From Lachnospiraceae bacterium UBA7110 (GTDB taxonomy: Bacteria; Bacillota; Clostridia; Lachnospirales; Lachnospiraceae), in NCBI GenBank assembly GCA_002492295.1, contig DKYC01000029.1, positions 1-18,250 of the forward strand: a DNA stretch of 18,250 bases. The letters run 5' to 3'. The notes under the pieces are model-generated. The model did no database searches and was not told the origin of the DNA. It saw nothing but the letters and a program-made list of their open reading frames with translations. Shown piece by piece: positions 6,219 to 12,852 of this stretch. How positions within the stretch are numbered: the stretch's first letter is position 1; each line of letters starts with the position of its first letter. The position numbers were made by a program, and so were the translations under genes.

Positions 6219-6306
6219 GCATCCGCCGGCCCAAGGTTGATGCTTATTTCTTTTAACACTATTTTATACTAAGGGCAATCGGATATCACATCCGATAAAC
6301 CTTTCT
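6206..6306 (-). ncRNA. Putative antisense antitoxin RNA, about 100 nt
   Basis: A strong minus-strand promoter (6313-6341) would start transcription near 6306. The RNA would carry a 7-bp hairpin near its 5' end (6278-6296), run through the 16-bp hairpin at 6208-6254 and end in the T-tract TTTTTAT at about 6210-6204. It would be complementary to the 3' end and terminator loop of the toxin mRNA. This is the convergent arrangement known for type I toxin-antitoxin loci such as par (fst). The ends are predicted, not measured. Confidence 0.6.
6208..6254. terminator. Bidirectional terminator shared by toxin mRNA and antisense RNA
   Basis: A perfect 16-bp stem (6208-6223 with 6239-6254) around a 15-nt GC-rich loop (CGCCGGCCCAAGGTT). 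The 3' arm ends TTTCTTTT on + and TTTCTTTTTAT on minus, so it can terminate both convergent transcripts. The toxin stop codon (6216-6218) lies inside the left arm. Confidence 0.75.
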
Positions 6307-6312
6307 AAGCAG

Positions 6313-6341
6313 ATTATACACTAGGGCTGCCGGCTTTGCAA
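6313..6341 (-). promoter_or_regulatory. Promoter of the antisense RNA
   Basis: On minus, TTGCAA (6341-6336), a 17-nt spacer and a perfect TATAAT (6318-6313). It points toward the toxin gene and away from fliB. No minus-strand protein gene lies directly downstream of it, which supports an RNA product. Confidence 0.7.
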
Positions 6342-6352
6342 GCGGCCCTTTT
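6324..6352 (+). terminator. Possible + strand terminator before the fliB-like gene
   Basis: GGGCTGC (6324-6330) pairs with GCGGCCC (6342-6348) through 7 bp including one G-U pair, followed by tttt. It overlaps the antisense promoter. It could stop readthrough from the toxin locus into fliB or attenuate fliB. Confidence 0.4.
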
Positions 6353-6384
6353 AAAAGATTACAAAAAATAAAAGGATTACCCCT

Positions 6385-7551
6385 ATGAAAATCAGACAAA
6401 TATCCATACTAAAACAATTTCACTGCACCGGCGCCGCGTGTCCCTCCAACTGCTGCCGCGGCTGGAAAATCCCGATTGACGACGAGACTTACGAAAAATA
6501 CATCTCCGAGAAAGGCGTTTTCGGCTTTCTTATGCGCTGCTTTGTCGTCAAAAAAGAGGAGCTGACCTCGTTCCGATGCAGCAAGCACCAATACCGCTGC
6601 CCTTTTTGGGGGTTCGACCATCTTTGCAGCCTGCAGAAAAATCACGGCACGGACTATATGCCGCGTGTATGCGTCGAATTTCCGCGCCAGCTCTCAAACT
6701 TTGGCACTTTCTGCGAAGAAACGCTCTATCTTGCCTGCCACGAAGCGGCAAGACTTTTTCTCAAACAGGCAAGAGCAGGAATTCCATTTACCTTTGAAGA
6801 AACGGCAGGAAAGGTACATTACGAAGAAAATACCACAAACGATGATTCTGACTTCCTCAACTACCTTTTAAAATCGCGCGATGAACTCATTACAATGCTC
6901 GCAAACGGATGCGGACTAAACACAAGCCTTTTAGCCTACGCCAAGGACGCGCAGGACAAATGCCTTGCGTATGGTGCTCTCAACACTGGCATAAATCTAG
7001 GTTCCGAACAGTTTGCGCTGCCAAGCCCGCTTGCCTATTCCCCGTCGGAAAGCACGCACTATGCCCAAAGCAAACCGTTTACGGTAAATGCCTCCACAAT
7101 GCACACGCTCTTTTTCAAAGGTTTTTACCACCCGTCCCTGAAACACTCATCGCCTGTTTTGTACAGGCTTTGCCAAAAATACATCCGCGAATTTTACACG
7201 CTGACAAAGACGAATCCGACAGAAGCAGACAAAAAGCTAAAAGCGCTAACAGAACATGTGTACGACTACGTTCCTGACTTTGACGCGCTCACGACTTCCT
7301 ATTATATATATTTCCTGCAGAAAAATTTCCTTGATATCTTTGAGGATTACTGCTTTTTAAAGCATATGCTATGCGGCATGGCACAGGCGCAGATGCTCAA
7401 GCTTTTCATCGTACTCTACTGCATGGACCGGCGCCAAAAGCGCGGAAAAAAAGACGGCATACTCCCGGCGGACGAGCTCGCGCTCATCATTGCCGTATAC
7501 GAACGAAGAGCGCCCCAAATCGAGGACGCTCTCAAGGAAATCATAATATGA
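6385..7551 (+). CDS. fliB: FliB-like flagellin lysine-N-methylase (cysteine-cluster protein)
   Basis: 388 aa. FliB-type proteins methylate lysines on flagellin in enterobacteria and are widespread in motile Clostridia. The N-terminal third carries the family's cysteine signature: FHCTGAACPSNCCRGWKIPID (C14, C19, C23, C24), C52, C65, C72, C81, then MPRVCVEFPRQ (C96) and LYLACHEAARLFL (C118), consistent with an iron-sulphur centre. The C-terminal two thirds is helical and less conserved. ATG 6385 follows AAAAGGA with 9-nt spacing. No flagellin gene lies in the window, so the substrate is inferred from family. A chemotaxis receptor and an HD-GYP protein nearby fit a motile cell. The gene ends 7 bp from the stop of convergent thiT, with no terminator between. 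Confidence 0.8.
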   Translation: MKIRQISILKQFHCTGAACPSNCCRGWKIPIDDETYEKYISEKGVFGFLMRCFVVKKEELTSFRCSKHQYRCPFWGFDHLCSLQKNHGTDYMPRVCVEFPRQLSNFGTFCEETLYLACHEAARLFLKQARAGIPFTFEETAGKVHYEENTTNDDSDFLNYLLKSRDELITMLANGCGLNTSLLAYAKDAQDKCLAYGALNTGINLGSEQFALPSPLAYSPSESTHYAQSKPFTVNASTMHTLFFKGFYHPSLKHSSPVLYRLCQKYIREFYTLTKTNPTEADKKLKALTEHVYDYVPDFDALTTSYYIYFLQKNFLDIFEDYCFLKHMLCGMAQAQMLKLFIVLYCMDRRQKRGKKDGILPADELALIIAVYERRAPQIEDALKEIII

Positions 7552-7558
7552 TGTTGCC

Positions 7559-8122
7559 TTATGCCATCGCTTTCACCCTGTTAATCGCGTTTTTCACAGG
7601 CGGAAGCATAATGATAATAACGGTTACCGCCGCTTCCGCAAAAATGTAAATACCATTGTAGGCAAGCGAATACGGAAGCGGCGCCCAGCCTTCCCATGCA
7701 TATTCACCAAAGAAAATCCAGCCTGAAATAACCACAAAAACATATCTTCCCAAAACACCTGTTATGTAGCCTTTAACAAGCCCGTTTTTCGCATTCGCGA
7801 ATAGTCCCGAAAGCCCCAGCGCGCCAAACGCAAGAAAATAATCCACGACAAGCTGCATCGGAAAAATCACATACGGATCAATAAATAATTGCAGCGCCCC
7901 ATACGCCACGCCTGTAGCCAAACCCGCACTAAGCCCGTAAAAATATCCCGGCAGTACGATGATGAGCATGGAAAGCAGCGTAATCGAACCTCCCCATGGG
8001 AAATGGAGCAGCTTAATATTCGACAGTACCGTCCCAAGCGCAATCGACATCGCGCAGAACACAAGCTCCCTCACCGTAGACATCCTCCTGTTGCTTCCTG
8101 TAAATTCCTTTTTTTGTGACAT
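7559..8122 (-). CDS. thiT: Thiamine ECF transporter S component
   Basis: 187 aa with about six hydrophobic segments. It binds thiamine in the membrane and works with a shared ECF module (EcfA, EcfA', EcfT) encoded elsewhere. Family features visible: VRELVFCAMSIALGTVLS then PWGGSITLLSMLIIVLPG near the N-terminus, MQLVVDYFLAFGALGLSGLF in the middle, and ISGWIFFGEYAWEGW with YSLAYNGIYIFAE near the C-terminus, where thiamine-binding Trp, Tyr, Asn and Glu residues lie in ThiT. The TPP riboswitch directly upstream independently supports thiamine as substrate. ATG 8122 is preceded by CTAAGGAGG and a T7 spacer. Confidence 0.92.
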   Translation of the reverse strand: MSQKKEFTGSNRRMSTVRELVFCAMSIALGTVLSNIKLLHFPWGGSITLLSMLIIVLPGYFYGLSAGLATGVAYGALQLFIDPYVIFPMQLVVDYFLAFGALGLSGLFANAKNGLVKGYITGVLGRYVFVVISGWIFFGEYAWEGWAPLPYSLAYNGIYIFAEAAVTVIIIMLPPVKNAINRVKAMA

Positions 8123-8129
8123 AAAAAAA

Positions 8130-8156
8130 CCTCCTTAGTTTTGTTTCACTAGGAGG
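8130..8156 (-). promoter_or_regulatory. Terminator-like hairpin that contains the thiT Shine-Dalgarno
   Basis: On minus, CCTCCTAGT (8156-8148) pairs with ACTAAGGAGG (8139-8130) with a single bulged A, loop GAAACAAA, directly followed by T7 (8129-8123) and ATG. The 3' arm is the thiT ribosome binding site, so the same element can act as an intrinsic terminator or as a ribosome-binding-site block. Confidence 0.75.
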
Positions 8157-8162
8157 GTGCAC

Positions 8163-8182
8163 CACAACGCCGCAACGTCGTG
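8163..8182 (-). other. Small hairpin between the TPP aptamer and the expression platform
   Basis: On minus, CACGACG pairs with CGTTGTG (7 bp, one G-U) around TTGCGG. It spaces the aptamer from the terminator/Shine-Dalgarno hairpin and probably helps bring the alternative strands together. Confidence 0.5.
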
Positions 8183-8190
8183 TTCTTCAT

Positions 8191-8265
8191 ACTGCTTCCC
8201 TACGCCAGTATTATCCGGTTCAGGTAATGAGGGTAAAATCTCAGCACATGCGCACCCCTAGCAAT
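8191..8265 (-). promoter_or_regulatory. TPP riboswitch (THI element)
   Basis: On minus the leader contains the conserved aptamer blocks in order: GGGGTGC, CTGAGA, ACCC, then CCTGAACCGGATAATACTGG and GCGTAGGGAA. Stem P1 forms between ATTGCT (8265-8260) and AGCAGT (8196-8191). It binds thiamine pyrophosphate and would shut off thiT when TPP is abundant. Downstream hairpins at 8163-8182 and 8130-8156 form the expression platform. Confidence 0.96.
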
Positions 8266-8288
8266 TTCCGGGGCATTCCACCCCGGAA
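8266..8288. other. Perfect hairpin between mcp and the riboswitch
   Basis: TTCCGGGG and CCCCGGAA arms (8 bp, 7-nt loop) lie immediately 5' of the riboswitch P1. There is no U-tract on minus, so it is at best a weak mcp terminator. It may instead protect or stabilise the riboswitch leader. Confidence 0.45.
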
Positions 8289-8335
8289 AAATTATGTAGT
8301 TGTTTTAATAAAATATCTATGTTTAAATTGACCTT

Positions 8336-10063
8336 TCAGCCAATCTTAAACCTCTGTACTTCTTCCCGCAGACTGCCTGCAATCTCACCGTTCTGCTCCA
8401 TCTCGGAATTAACGACATTCAGCTCACCCACAAGTGTCTGGATACTCTGTGCCACGTTCGTTACACCGTTTGCACTCTCGTCAACTGCCCTTGTAATACC
8501 GTTAATCGACTCCACCATTCTGCTGACAGTATTTGTAATCTCTGCGGAATGCGCCGCATACATCGTCATTTCCGAATCCACATGCTCGGCGTCGTCACGG
8601 TACTGCTTACCACTTGCGACAAAATTGTTATAATCCTTCAGCACCGTCCCCTCAAGATATCCCGTAATCTCCTTGGAATTATCAATCAAATCCTGCACAA
8701 GCGCAAGAACCGTACCGTTAATTTCCTGAATATTATTTGCCGTCTCACGGCTTGAATCCGCAAGCTGCCTGATTTCATCGGCAACGACCGCAAAGCCCTT
8801 ACCTGCCTCGCCTGCTCTTGCCGCCTCAATCGACGCATTCAGCGCAAGCAGATTTGTCTGACTTGAAATCGAAAGAATCTCTCCTGTCAGTGAGCTGATT
8901 TTCTCAATCTCCTTACTGTTCTCAATCGCAGCCTTAATTTTCTCAATAATCGGCGCCACGAGCTTAATCGTATTCCTCTTATTCTGTGCTGCCGACTCCT
9001 CAAGTGCCGTTGCACGTTCCTTCATTTCGTTTGCATATACAACGATATTGTCCGTCGCATTCTGCATTTCATTCAACTCATTCATGACGCTGGTCGCATT
9101 CTGGTCTACGCCTGCAACCGTCGCCGCAATCTCTTCCATCGTTGCGGAAAGTTCCTGCGTCACTGCCGATACATCACACGCATTCGTATTCGCATTCGCC
9201 GCCTTCTCCACTACGTTTGATACAATACTGTCAAGCGAAACGGAGTCCTCGTGAAGCTTCTGCATAACATGTTCCAAAATTTCCATTAAGTGGTTCATAT
9301 TTACCGCAAGTCGTCCAAGCTCATCACCGTTTGATATGGTAAGGCGAAGTGACAAATTCCCTTCACCGCGCTCAATACTGTCTATAATTTCATCAATTTT
9401 TACCGTATGCCTGCGCAGACGAGCGATGACAAATTTATGAATAATGACAACCGTTACAATAAACATCGCAACCAGCATTACAATCATCACGCCTGACACC
9501 ACAGTAGCAAACAAATACACATTTTCCTGATAATCGTTAATCTTCTGAATATCGGAATTATTAATGTCACTTACCTCTTTGATAACCGTTTCCGCATTCG
9601 TCGAAATAGTGTTCATATCCGTCATGACAATCTGCGCTGCCCCCTGCGCATCTCCGCTGTCCACTTTGTCCTTTATCTGTACTGCCAATGCATACAGATC
9701 ATTTGTGGCAGACTCAATTGCATTCAGACCTTCCTGGGCACCCTCCTGTGGTAAATAAGACCTCGCCGTCTCAATCTGTGCCTTTATTTTTTCATTAGAT
9801 TCTTCAACCATTCCCCAAACAGCTTCTTTTCCTTCTCCCTGAAGCTGTGTATAGACAAGCGCCATTTTTTCCATTTTGTTTGCCTGAATTGACACCTGGT
9901 CAAGCGCACCAAGCGCAGCAATCCCGACGCGTTTAAGCTGTGTCGTACCGTCCTGCATCTCTTTCATGCTTGTAAATCCAAACGTAGCGATTAAAATTGC
10001 AAGTATCCCCAAAATACAGACGGGTATCAAAATTTTTAAGCGTATACTCATACTCTTTTTCAT
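8336..10063 (-). CDS. Methyl-accepting chemotaxis protein
   Basis: 575 aa transmembrane chemoreceptor that controls CheA activity through CheW. Order: short cytoplasmic start, TM1 (about 9-30), periplasmic-side helical sensor (about 31-182) with a four-helix-bundle look, TM2 (about 183-209), HAMP domain (210-262), then the long signalling coiled coil. The conserved hairpin tip reads SSQTNLLALNASIEAARAGE (401-420) followed by GKGFAVVADEIRQLA. The protein ends EEVQRFKIG without a CheR/CheB-tethering pentapeptide. The ligand cannot be predicted. ATG 10063 follows GGAGG with 7-nt spacing; a second ATG lies four codons in. Confidence 0.95.
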   Translation of the reverse strand: MKKSMSIRLKILIPVCILGILAILIATFGFTSMKEMQDGTTQLKRVGIAALGALDQVSIQANKMEKMALVYTQLQGEGKEAVWGMVEESNEKIKAQIETARSYLPQEGAQEGLNAIESATNDLYALAVQIKDKVDSGDAQGAAQIVMTDMNTISTNAETVIKEVSDINNSDIQKINDYQENVYLFATVVSGVMIVMLVAMFIVTVVIIHKFVIARLRRHTVKIDEIIDSIERGEGNLSLRLTISNGDELGRLAVNMNHLMEILEHVMQKLHEDSVSLDSIVSNVVEKAANANTNACDVSAVTQELSATMEEIAATVAGVDQNATSVMNELNEMQNATDNIVVYANEMKERATALEESAAQNKRNTIKLVAPIIEKIKAAIENSKEIEKISSLTGEILSISSQTNLLALNASIEAARAGEAGKGFAVVADEIRQLADSSRETANNIQEINGTVLALVQDLIDNSKEITGYLEGTVLKDYNNFVASGKQYRDDAEHVDSEMTMYAAHSAEITNTVSRMVESINGITRAVDESANGVTNVAQSIQTLVGELNVVNSEMEQNGEIAGSLREEVQRFKIG

Positions 10064-10088
10064 CTTTTTACCTCCAAATTGTATTGTA

Positions 10089-10104
10089 ATACTTTACAAA
10101 GTAT
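10089..10104. promoter_or_regulatory. 16-bp perfect palindrome in the mcp leader
   Basis: ATACTTTACAAAGTAT (7-bp arms, 2-nt centre) lies between the predicted -10 and the mcp ribosome binding site. It could be an operator or a small leader hairpin. Confidence 0.35.
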
Positions 10105-10112
10105 CCTTTCCT

Positions 10113-10141
10113 ATTTTACAACTTTTTCGATAAATTGTCTG
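10113..10141 (-). promoter_or_regulatory. Possible mcp promoter
   Basis: On minus, CAGACA (10141-10136), 17 nt, TAAAAT (10118-10113). The -10 is good and the -35 matches at four positions. No sigma-D (flagellar) promoter pattern was recognised. Confidence 0.45.
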
Positions 10142-10215
10142 TATTTTCTGTTTAATTTTCCGCTCGCAATTTGTATAAAATCCATGTTTTATTTTTGTTA
10201 AATATTTATTAAAGT

Positions 10216-11505
10216 CTACGCTGCTTCCACGAGATACTTTTCCACGGAAGCAAGCTTCACACAAAGCACAAACACCGCGCACGCCTTCGACAGCTCCTCC
10301 GGCGTCGGGCATGTCGGCGCAATCCGGATGCTTGTGTCCGCCTCATCCTTTTTATAAGGGTATGTCGAGCCTGCCGGCGTCATCACCACGCCTGCCTCCT
10401 TACAAAGCGCAATCACCCGCTTCGCGCAGCCCTGCAGCGTTTCAAACGCAATGAAATATCCGCCGCGCGGCTTTATCCAGCTTCCGATTCCCAACCCGCC
10501 AAGCTCCTTCTCAAGGCAGTCAAGCACCGCGTCAAACTTCGGGCGTAAAATTGCCGCATGTTTTTCCATATGCGCCGCAACACCCGCCGCATTCTTAAAA
10601 TACAGCACATGACGCATCTGATTGACCTTATCGTAACCGATGGTCTGAATGCTCACAGTCTTTTTTACATCCGCTATGTTCGCTGGCGACGTAATCAAAG
10701 CCGCAACGCCCGCACCCGGAAAAGTAATCTTCGAAGTCGAACAAAGCTCATAATACATATCCGGATTACCCGCCTTTTCACACTCCTCCACGATATTCAA
10801 AATCTGCGCTTTATCCTCCAGATAAACATGGTGGACTGCATACGCGTTATCCCAATAAATCCTGAAATCCTCAGCCGCAGGCTTCAAATTGGCAAAGCGC
10901 CTTACCACCTCGTCCGAGTACACCACACCCGTAGGATTGGAATATTTCGGAATATTCCAAATCCCTTTTACTGCAGGGTCGTTATTTACATACTGCTCCA
11001 CCAAATCCATATCCGGGCCGTTCTCATCAAGCCCAATATTAATCATCTCAATGCCAAAACTCTGCGTAATCGCGAAGTGCCTGTCATACCCCGGTACTGG
11101 ACACAGGAACTTCACCTTATCAAGCTTACACCACGGCGTGCTTCCACAGATACCGTGCACCATCGCTTTTGAAACCAAATCATACATCACACTAAGGCTC
11201 GAATTTCCATACACCATCACGTGATCCACAGGACACTCCATCAGCTCCGCAAAAAAAGCCTTTGCCTCATCCGTTCCGTCCATCAGACCGTAATTTCTGA
11301 TATCTATGTTGTTTACGCCTTTAAATGACGATTTGCTGTTTAACACGTCAAGCATCGGCGCAGAAAGGTCAAGCTGGTCTGTTCCAGGCTTCCCCCGCGA
11401 CATATCAAGCTTAATGCCTGATTCCTTTAGTTTATCATACTGCTTTTGAAGCTCTCCCTGCAGCGCAAGAAGCTCTTCCCGATTCATGTCCTTGTAAGCT
11501 TTCAT
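10216..11505 (-). CDS. PLP-dependent aspartate aminotransferase, type Ic (PF12897-like)
   Basis: 429 aa fold-type I aminotransferase of the group that includes the Corynebacterium aspartate aminotransferase, which interconverts aspartate/2-oxoglutarate and oxaloacetate/glutamate. Visible motifs: LDMSRGKPG near the N-terminus, MVYGNSSLSVMYDL (99-110; phosphate cup), KYSNPTG (187-193), YWDNAY (D219, Y222), STSKITFPGAG with the PLP lysine K259, and the substrate-carboxylate arginine R394 in TSIRIAPT. ATG 11505 has GGAGG about 10 nt upstream and a near-consensus promoter. No clear terminator separates it from mcp. Some members of this family are MocR-related or act on other amino acids, so the substrate is likely but not certain. 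Confidence 0.88.
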   Translation of the reverse strand: MKAYKDMNREELLALQGELQKQYDKLKESGIKLDMSRGKPGTDQLDLSAPMLDVLNSKSSFKGVNNIDIRNYGLMDGTDEAKAFFAELMECPVDHVMVYGNSSLSVMYDLVSKAMVHGICGSTPWCKLDKVKFLCPVPGYDRHFAITQSFGIEMINIGLDENGPDMDLVEQYVNNDPAVKGIWNIPKYSNPTGVVYSDEVVRRFANLKPAAEDFRIYWDNAYAVHHVYLEDKAQILNIVEECEKAGNPDMYYELCSTSKITFPGAGVAALITSPANIADVKKTVSIQTIGYDKVNQMRHVLYFKNAAGVAAHMEKHAAILRPKFDAVLDCLEKELGGLGIGSWIKPRGGYFIAFETLQGCAKRVIALCKEAGVVMTPAGSTYPYKKDEADTSIRIAPTCPTPEELSKACAVFVLCVKLASVEKYLVEAA

Positions 11506-11568
11506 TTTCCATAACCTCCATGATTAAAGATTAAACGGTGTTTTAAAGGGCTCCTAATTTCCTACAAT

Positions 11569-11598
11569 AATATATACTATTCTGTCTGTTTCTGTCAA
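11569..11598 (-). promoter_or_regulatory. Promoter of the aminotransferase gene
   Basis: On minus, a perfect TTGACA (11598-11593), 18 nt, TATATT (11574-11569). Just upstream, TGTTAA and TTAACA form an inverted repeat (11601-11616) overlapping the stop codon of the permease gene, a possible operator. Confidence 0.65.
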
Positions 11599-11610
11599 TA
11601 TGTTAATATC

Positions 11611-12702
11611 TTAACAAAACATTTCTTTCCCCAGCTCCACTAAAATCAGCAACGTCACCGGGCCAAGCACTACACCGCCGATTCCGTAAAACAGCACTCC
11701 CGCGTATACGGCAATCAGTACCGCAACCGGCGAAAACCGCAGTCCGTTCCCCAAAAGCCGCGGCTCTAAAAGCTCCCGTATCAGCACACACAGGACATAC
11801 GTTATCATCACGGCAATACCGCCAAAGATTTTTCCGCGGATAAAATGGACAACGGCAATCGGAATCAGCACAATCCCTGTTCCGATAAAGGGCAGAAAAT
11901 CCATCACACCTGCTAAAATTCCATAAGAATACGCGTCCGTCACACCGCCGATATAAAGTCCTACCGTTGCCGTCACACTGATACACACTAAAATCACGGA
12001 CTGTGTTTTTGCATACGTCTTAATCATCCCCCCAAGTTTTTTGCCAATCCGGATAATAATAGAAAGAATACGGTCAATTGCCGGTTCCAGCGCGGCAAGA
12101 TTTAAAAGCCCCTGCTGCCACCGCTCAATTTCACGCGCAAACAGCACAACACAGATAAAGCTCACAAGGATAAACGTGCCGACATGCCCCGCCACGGACA
12201 GATACCGCAGTCCGCCGCTTAAAAGCCCGTCACCCGTGTGCATCAGACTCCCCGCAAAGCCAGAAATCCACTCCTCAATCCAGCCGCTTACAGACCCCTT
12301 CTCAAATCCCCAAAAGCGTTCAATTCTGACACTCGTGTCAGAAATTATTTTGGAAATACTCTCCGTAATAAAACCGACGTCCCGCACCACTTCCCTCGCC
12401 CTGCTTATCAGAAACGTTCCGATTCCCACAATAACCAGCGCCACCGCAAGAATGATTCCAAACAGGATTCCGCCCGCCATCACACCCTTGCCGTTACTTT
12501 TATATAAGCCGCAGCCTTTCCCCTTAGCACGCCTCTTTTCCTCCGCATGGATGCAGAACCGCTGCAGGGGCACCACGATTAAAAGCGCCAATGCAAGCGG
12601 CAGGAAATATGGCAGAATGTATTTTAGCAGAAATAAAACCGACACACATGTCATAATGTACAGAACCACCCTCTGATACCCTCTCTGCCTCCAAAACTCC
12701 AT
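11611..12702 (-). CDS. ytvI: AI-2E-family/YtvI-like membrane permease
   Basis: 363 aa integral membrane protein of PF01594. Hydrophobic segments lie at about 12-48, 73-98, 166-190 and, after a cytoplasmic helix region, several near the C-terminus. Family motifs: TYAKTQSVILVCIS, GVMDFLPFIGTGIVLIP, REL-LEPRLLGNGLRFSP and VYAGVLFYGIGGVVLGP. In spore formers the YtvI branch belongs to sporulation-associated membrane proteins; other members are sodium-proton exchangers or small-molecule exporters, so the substrate is unknown. ATG 12702 follows GGGGGAGCGG. The C-terminus ends EMFC within an inverted repeat just ahead of the aminotransferase promoter. Confidence 0.8.
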   Translation of the reverse strand: MEFWRQRGYQRVVLYIMTCVSVLFLLKYILPYFLPLALALLIVVPLQRFCIHAEEKRRAKGKGCGLYKSNGKGVMAGGILFGIILAVALVIVGIGTFLISRAREVVRDVGFITESISKIISDTSVRIERFWGFEKGSVSGWIEEWISGFAGSLMHTGDGLLSGGLRYLSVAGHVGTFILVSFICVVLFAREIERWQQGLLNLAALEPAIDRILSIIIRIGKKLGGMIKTYAKTQSVILVCISVTATVGLYIGGVTDAYSYGILAGVMDFLPFIGTGIVLIPIAVVHFIRGKIFGGIAVMITYVLCVLIRELLEPRLLGNGLRFSPVAVLIAVYAGVLFYGIGGVVLGPVTLLILVELGKEMFC

Positions 12703-12752
12703 ACTCCGCTCCCCCTTATCACCAATCTATGTATGCGCCGCCTTCGCAGTAT

Positions 12753-12770
12753 ATTTCCATACATGGAAAT
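12753..12770. promoter_or_regulatory. 18-bp palindrome upstream of the permease gene
   Basis: ATTTCCAT and ATGGAAAT arms with a 2-nt centre. On minus it is followed by TATACT, a plausible -10 for the permease gene, so the palindrome would occupy the promoter spacer. No convincing -35 is seen. Operator is a guess. Confidence 0.35.
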
Positions 12771-12773
12771 GCA

Positions 12774-12820
12774 CATAAAAAGTGCAGCCGTTTCCTGATG
12801 TCCAAAAAACCACTGCACTT
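12774..12820 (-). terminator. Terminator of the transglutaminase-like gene
   Basis: On minus, AAGTGCAG (12820-12813) pairs with CTGCACTT (12787-12780), with an inner GTTT/AAAC pairing in the loop, followed by TTTTATG. It lies about 33 bp after the stop at 12853. Confidence 0.7.
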
Positions 12821-12852
12821 ATTATCGTCATTATGATATTACAATATACGTT

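Noticed and set aside
10558..11172. 204-codon plus-strand frame opposite the aminotransferase gene
   Set aside because: It overlaps completely a gene with intact PLP-enzyme motifs, has Arg/His/Ile-rich shadow composition and no ribosome binding site.
12041..12676. 211-codon plus-strand frame opposite the permease gene
   Set aside because: Shadow of the YtvI-like gene; Pro/Arg/Ser-rich composition and no start signal.
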